From: Diplolepis rosae
Taxonomy: Eukaryota; Arthropoda; Insecta; Hymenoptera; Diplolepididae
Assembly: GCA_030998225.1 (NCBI GenBank)
Contig: JAPYXD010000171.1
Coordinates: forward strand, 1,178,001-1,242,000
Direction: 5' to 3'
DNA length: 64,000 nt
The position numbers and the translations under genes were made by a program. The notes below the pieces were generated by a model. It did no database searches and had not been told where the DNA came from. It saw nothing but the letters and a program-made list of their open reading frames with translations. This document shows positions 63,826-64,000 of the stretch, one piece after another (within the stretch, counting starts at the first letter, position 1; every line of letters starts with the position of its first letter).

Positions 63826-64000
63826 GTAGGGATGTCAACAATTATCATCCTATATTACATTTTGAAAAACAATAATTAAACAAGTTTTCCTCCTAAACAA
63901 TTCTGACCTAAGAAAGTTTGTATCGACTTTACACGGAGAAAAATAGTTGAAATAATTTTACTCAACTTCCGATCAAATTTGGGATACATGGACAAGTTAG
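63826..64000 (-). repeat. family R, copy D, start at the window edge
   Basis: From 63933, TTACACGGAGAAAAATAGTT and GGGATACATGGACAAGTTAG match 54345-54410 and the inverse of 41985-42056. The copy runs off the window. The 100 bp before it show nothing. Confidence 0.7.

Noticed and set aside
1..64000. Prokaryotic operon, prophage or plasmid content
   Set aside because: No dense same-strand genes and no ribosome binding sites; coding content is eukaryotic TE and spliced exons.

Overview
This window reads as an AT-rich animal nuclear genome, most likely an insect. The evidence is split exons with GT..AG boundaries, tRNA-derived SINEs, a Copia element with a GGTTATGGGCCCAG primer site, five mariner/Tc1-type relics (four with mariner-type transposase) and an errantivirus-like gypsy relic. 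A hymenopteran is possible but is only a guess. There is no bacterial-type gene organisation. Almost everything recognisable is a transposable element or a repeat. The only candidates for non-TE or captured genes are short spliced ORFs between 46.4 and 52.2 kb.

Layout. 0-4 kb: R1-clade LINE reverse transcriptase (minus) and a decayed gypsy/errantivirus-like pol with an env-like stub (minus). 4-12.7 kb: mostly unassigned AT-rich DNA, with tRNA-derived SINE copies (6.8-7.2 kb), a dispersed repeat here called family R (copy A, 8.1 kb) and an 830-bp palindrome (10.2-11.0 kb). 12.7-22.8 kb: a TTAA-flanked non-autonomous element, a mariner relic, a LINE with endonuclease and RT pieces (17.6-18.7 kb, minus), a GC-rich island, and a second LINE relic with ORF1 and endonuclease (20.1-21.5 kb, plus). 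22.8-34 kb: repeats, a mariner (25.8 kb), a Tc1-like deletion derivative with 26-bp TIRs (28.2 kb), a ~155-bp satellite (30.2 kb), and a hAT-type element inserted in a TATA box, itself carrying a mariner (31.5-33.5 kb).

34-42 kb: inverted-repeat DNA, then family R copy B, split by a complete 4.48-kb Copia element with 98% identical LTRs and a 5-bp TSD but a broken polyprotein. 42.4-44.8 kb: an 82-bp tandem array next to a foldback element. 45.0-53.9 kb: the most interesting unit. Two ~0.8-kb inverted arms bound ~7.3 kb that carries spliced exons of a BEN-domain-like gene (plus), two clean exons of an unidentified gene running the other way (minus), and a 1.35-kb palindrome.

54.3-61.1 kb is one family R copy (C, minus) split by successive insertions: a fold-back with a hammerhead-like core, a 3.56-kb insertion with a 13-bp TSD containing a TTAA-flanked 2.48-kb element, a mariner, and a block with a GC-rich hairpin plus a SINE. 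61.5-63.9 kb is a field of CCGGTTT-type motifs, interrupted by a TIR element and ending in a 138-bp in-frame tandem array.

No host pathway or operon can be described. The window works as a stratified transposon graveyard with a few recent insertions. Coordinates of element ends were read by eye. Family names rest on protein motifs or terminal signatures, not on database searches.
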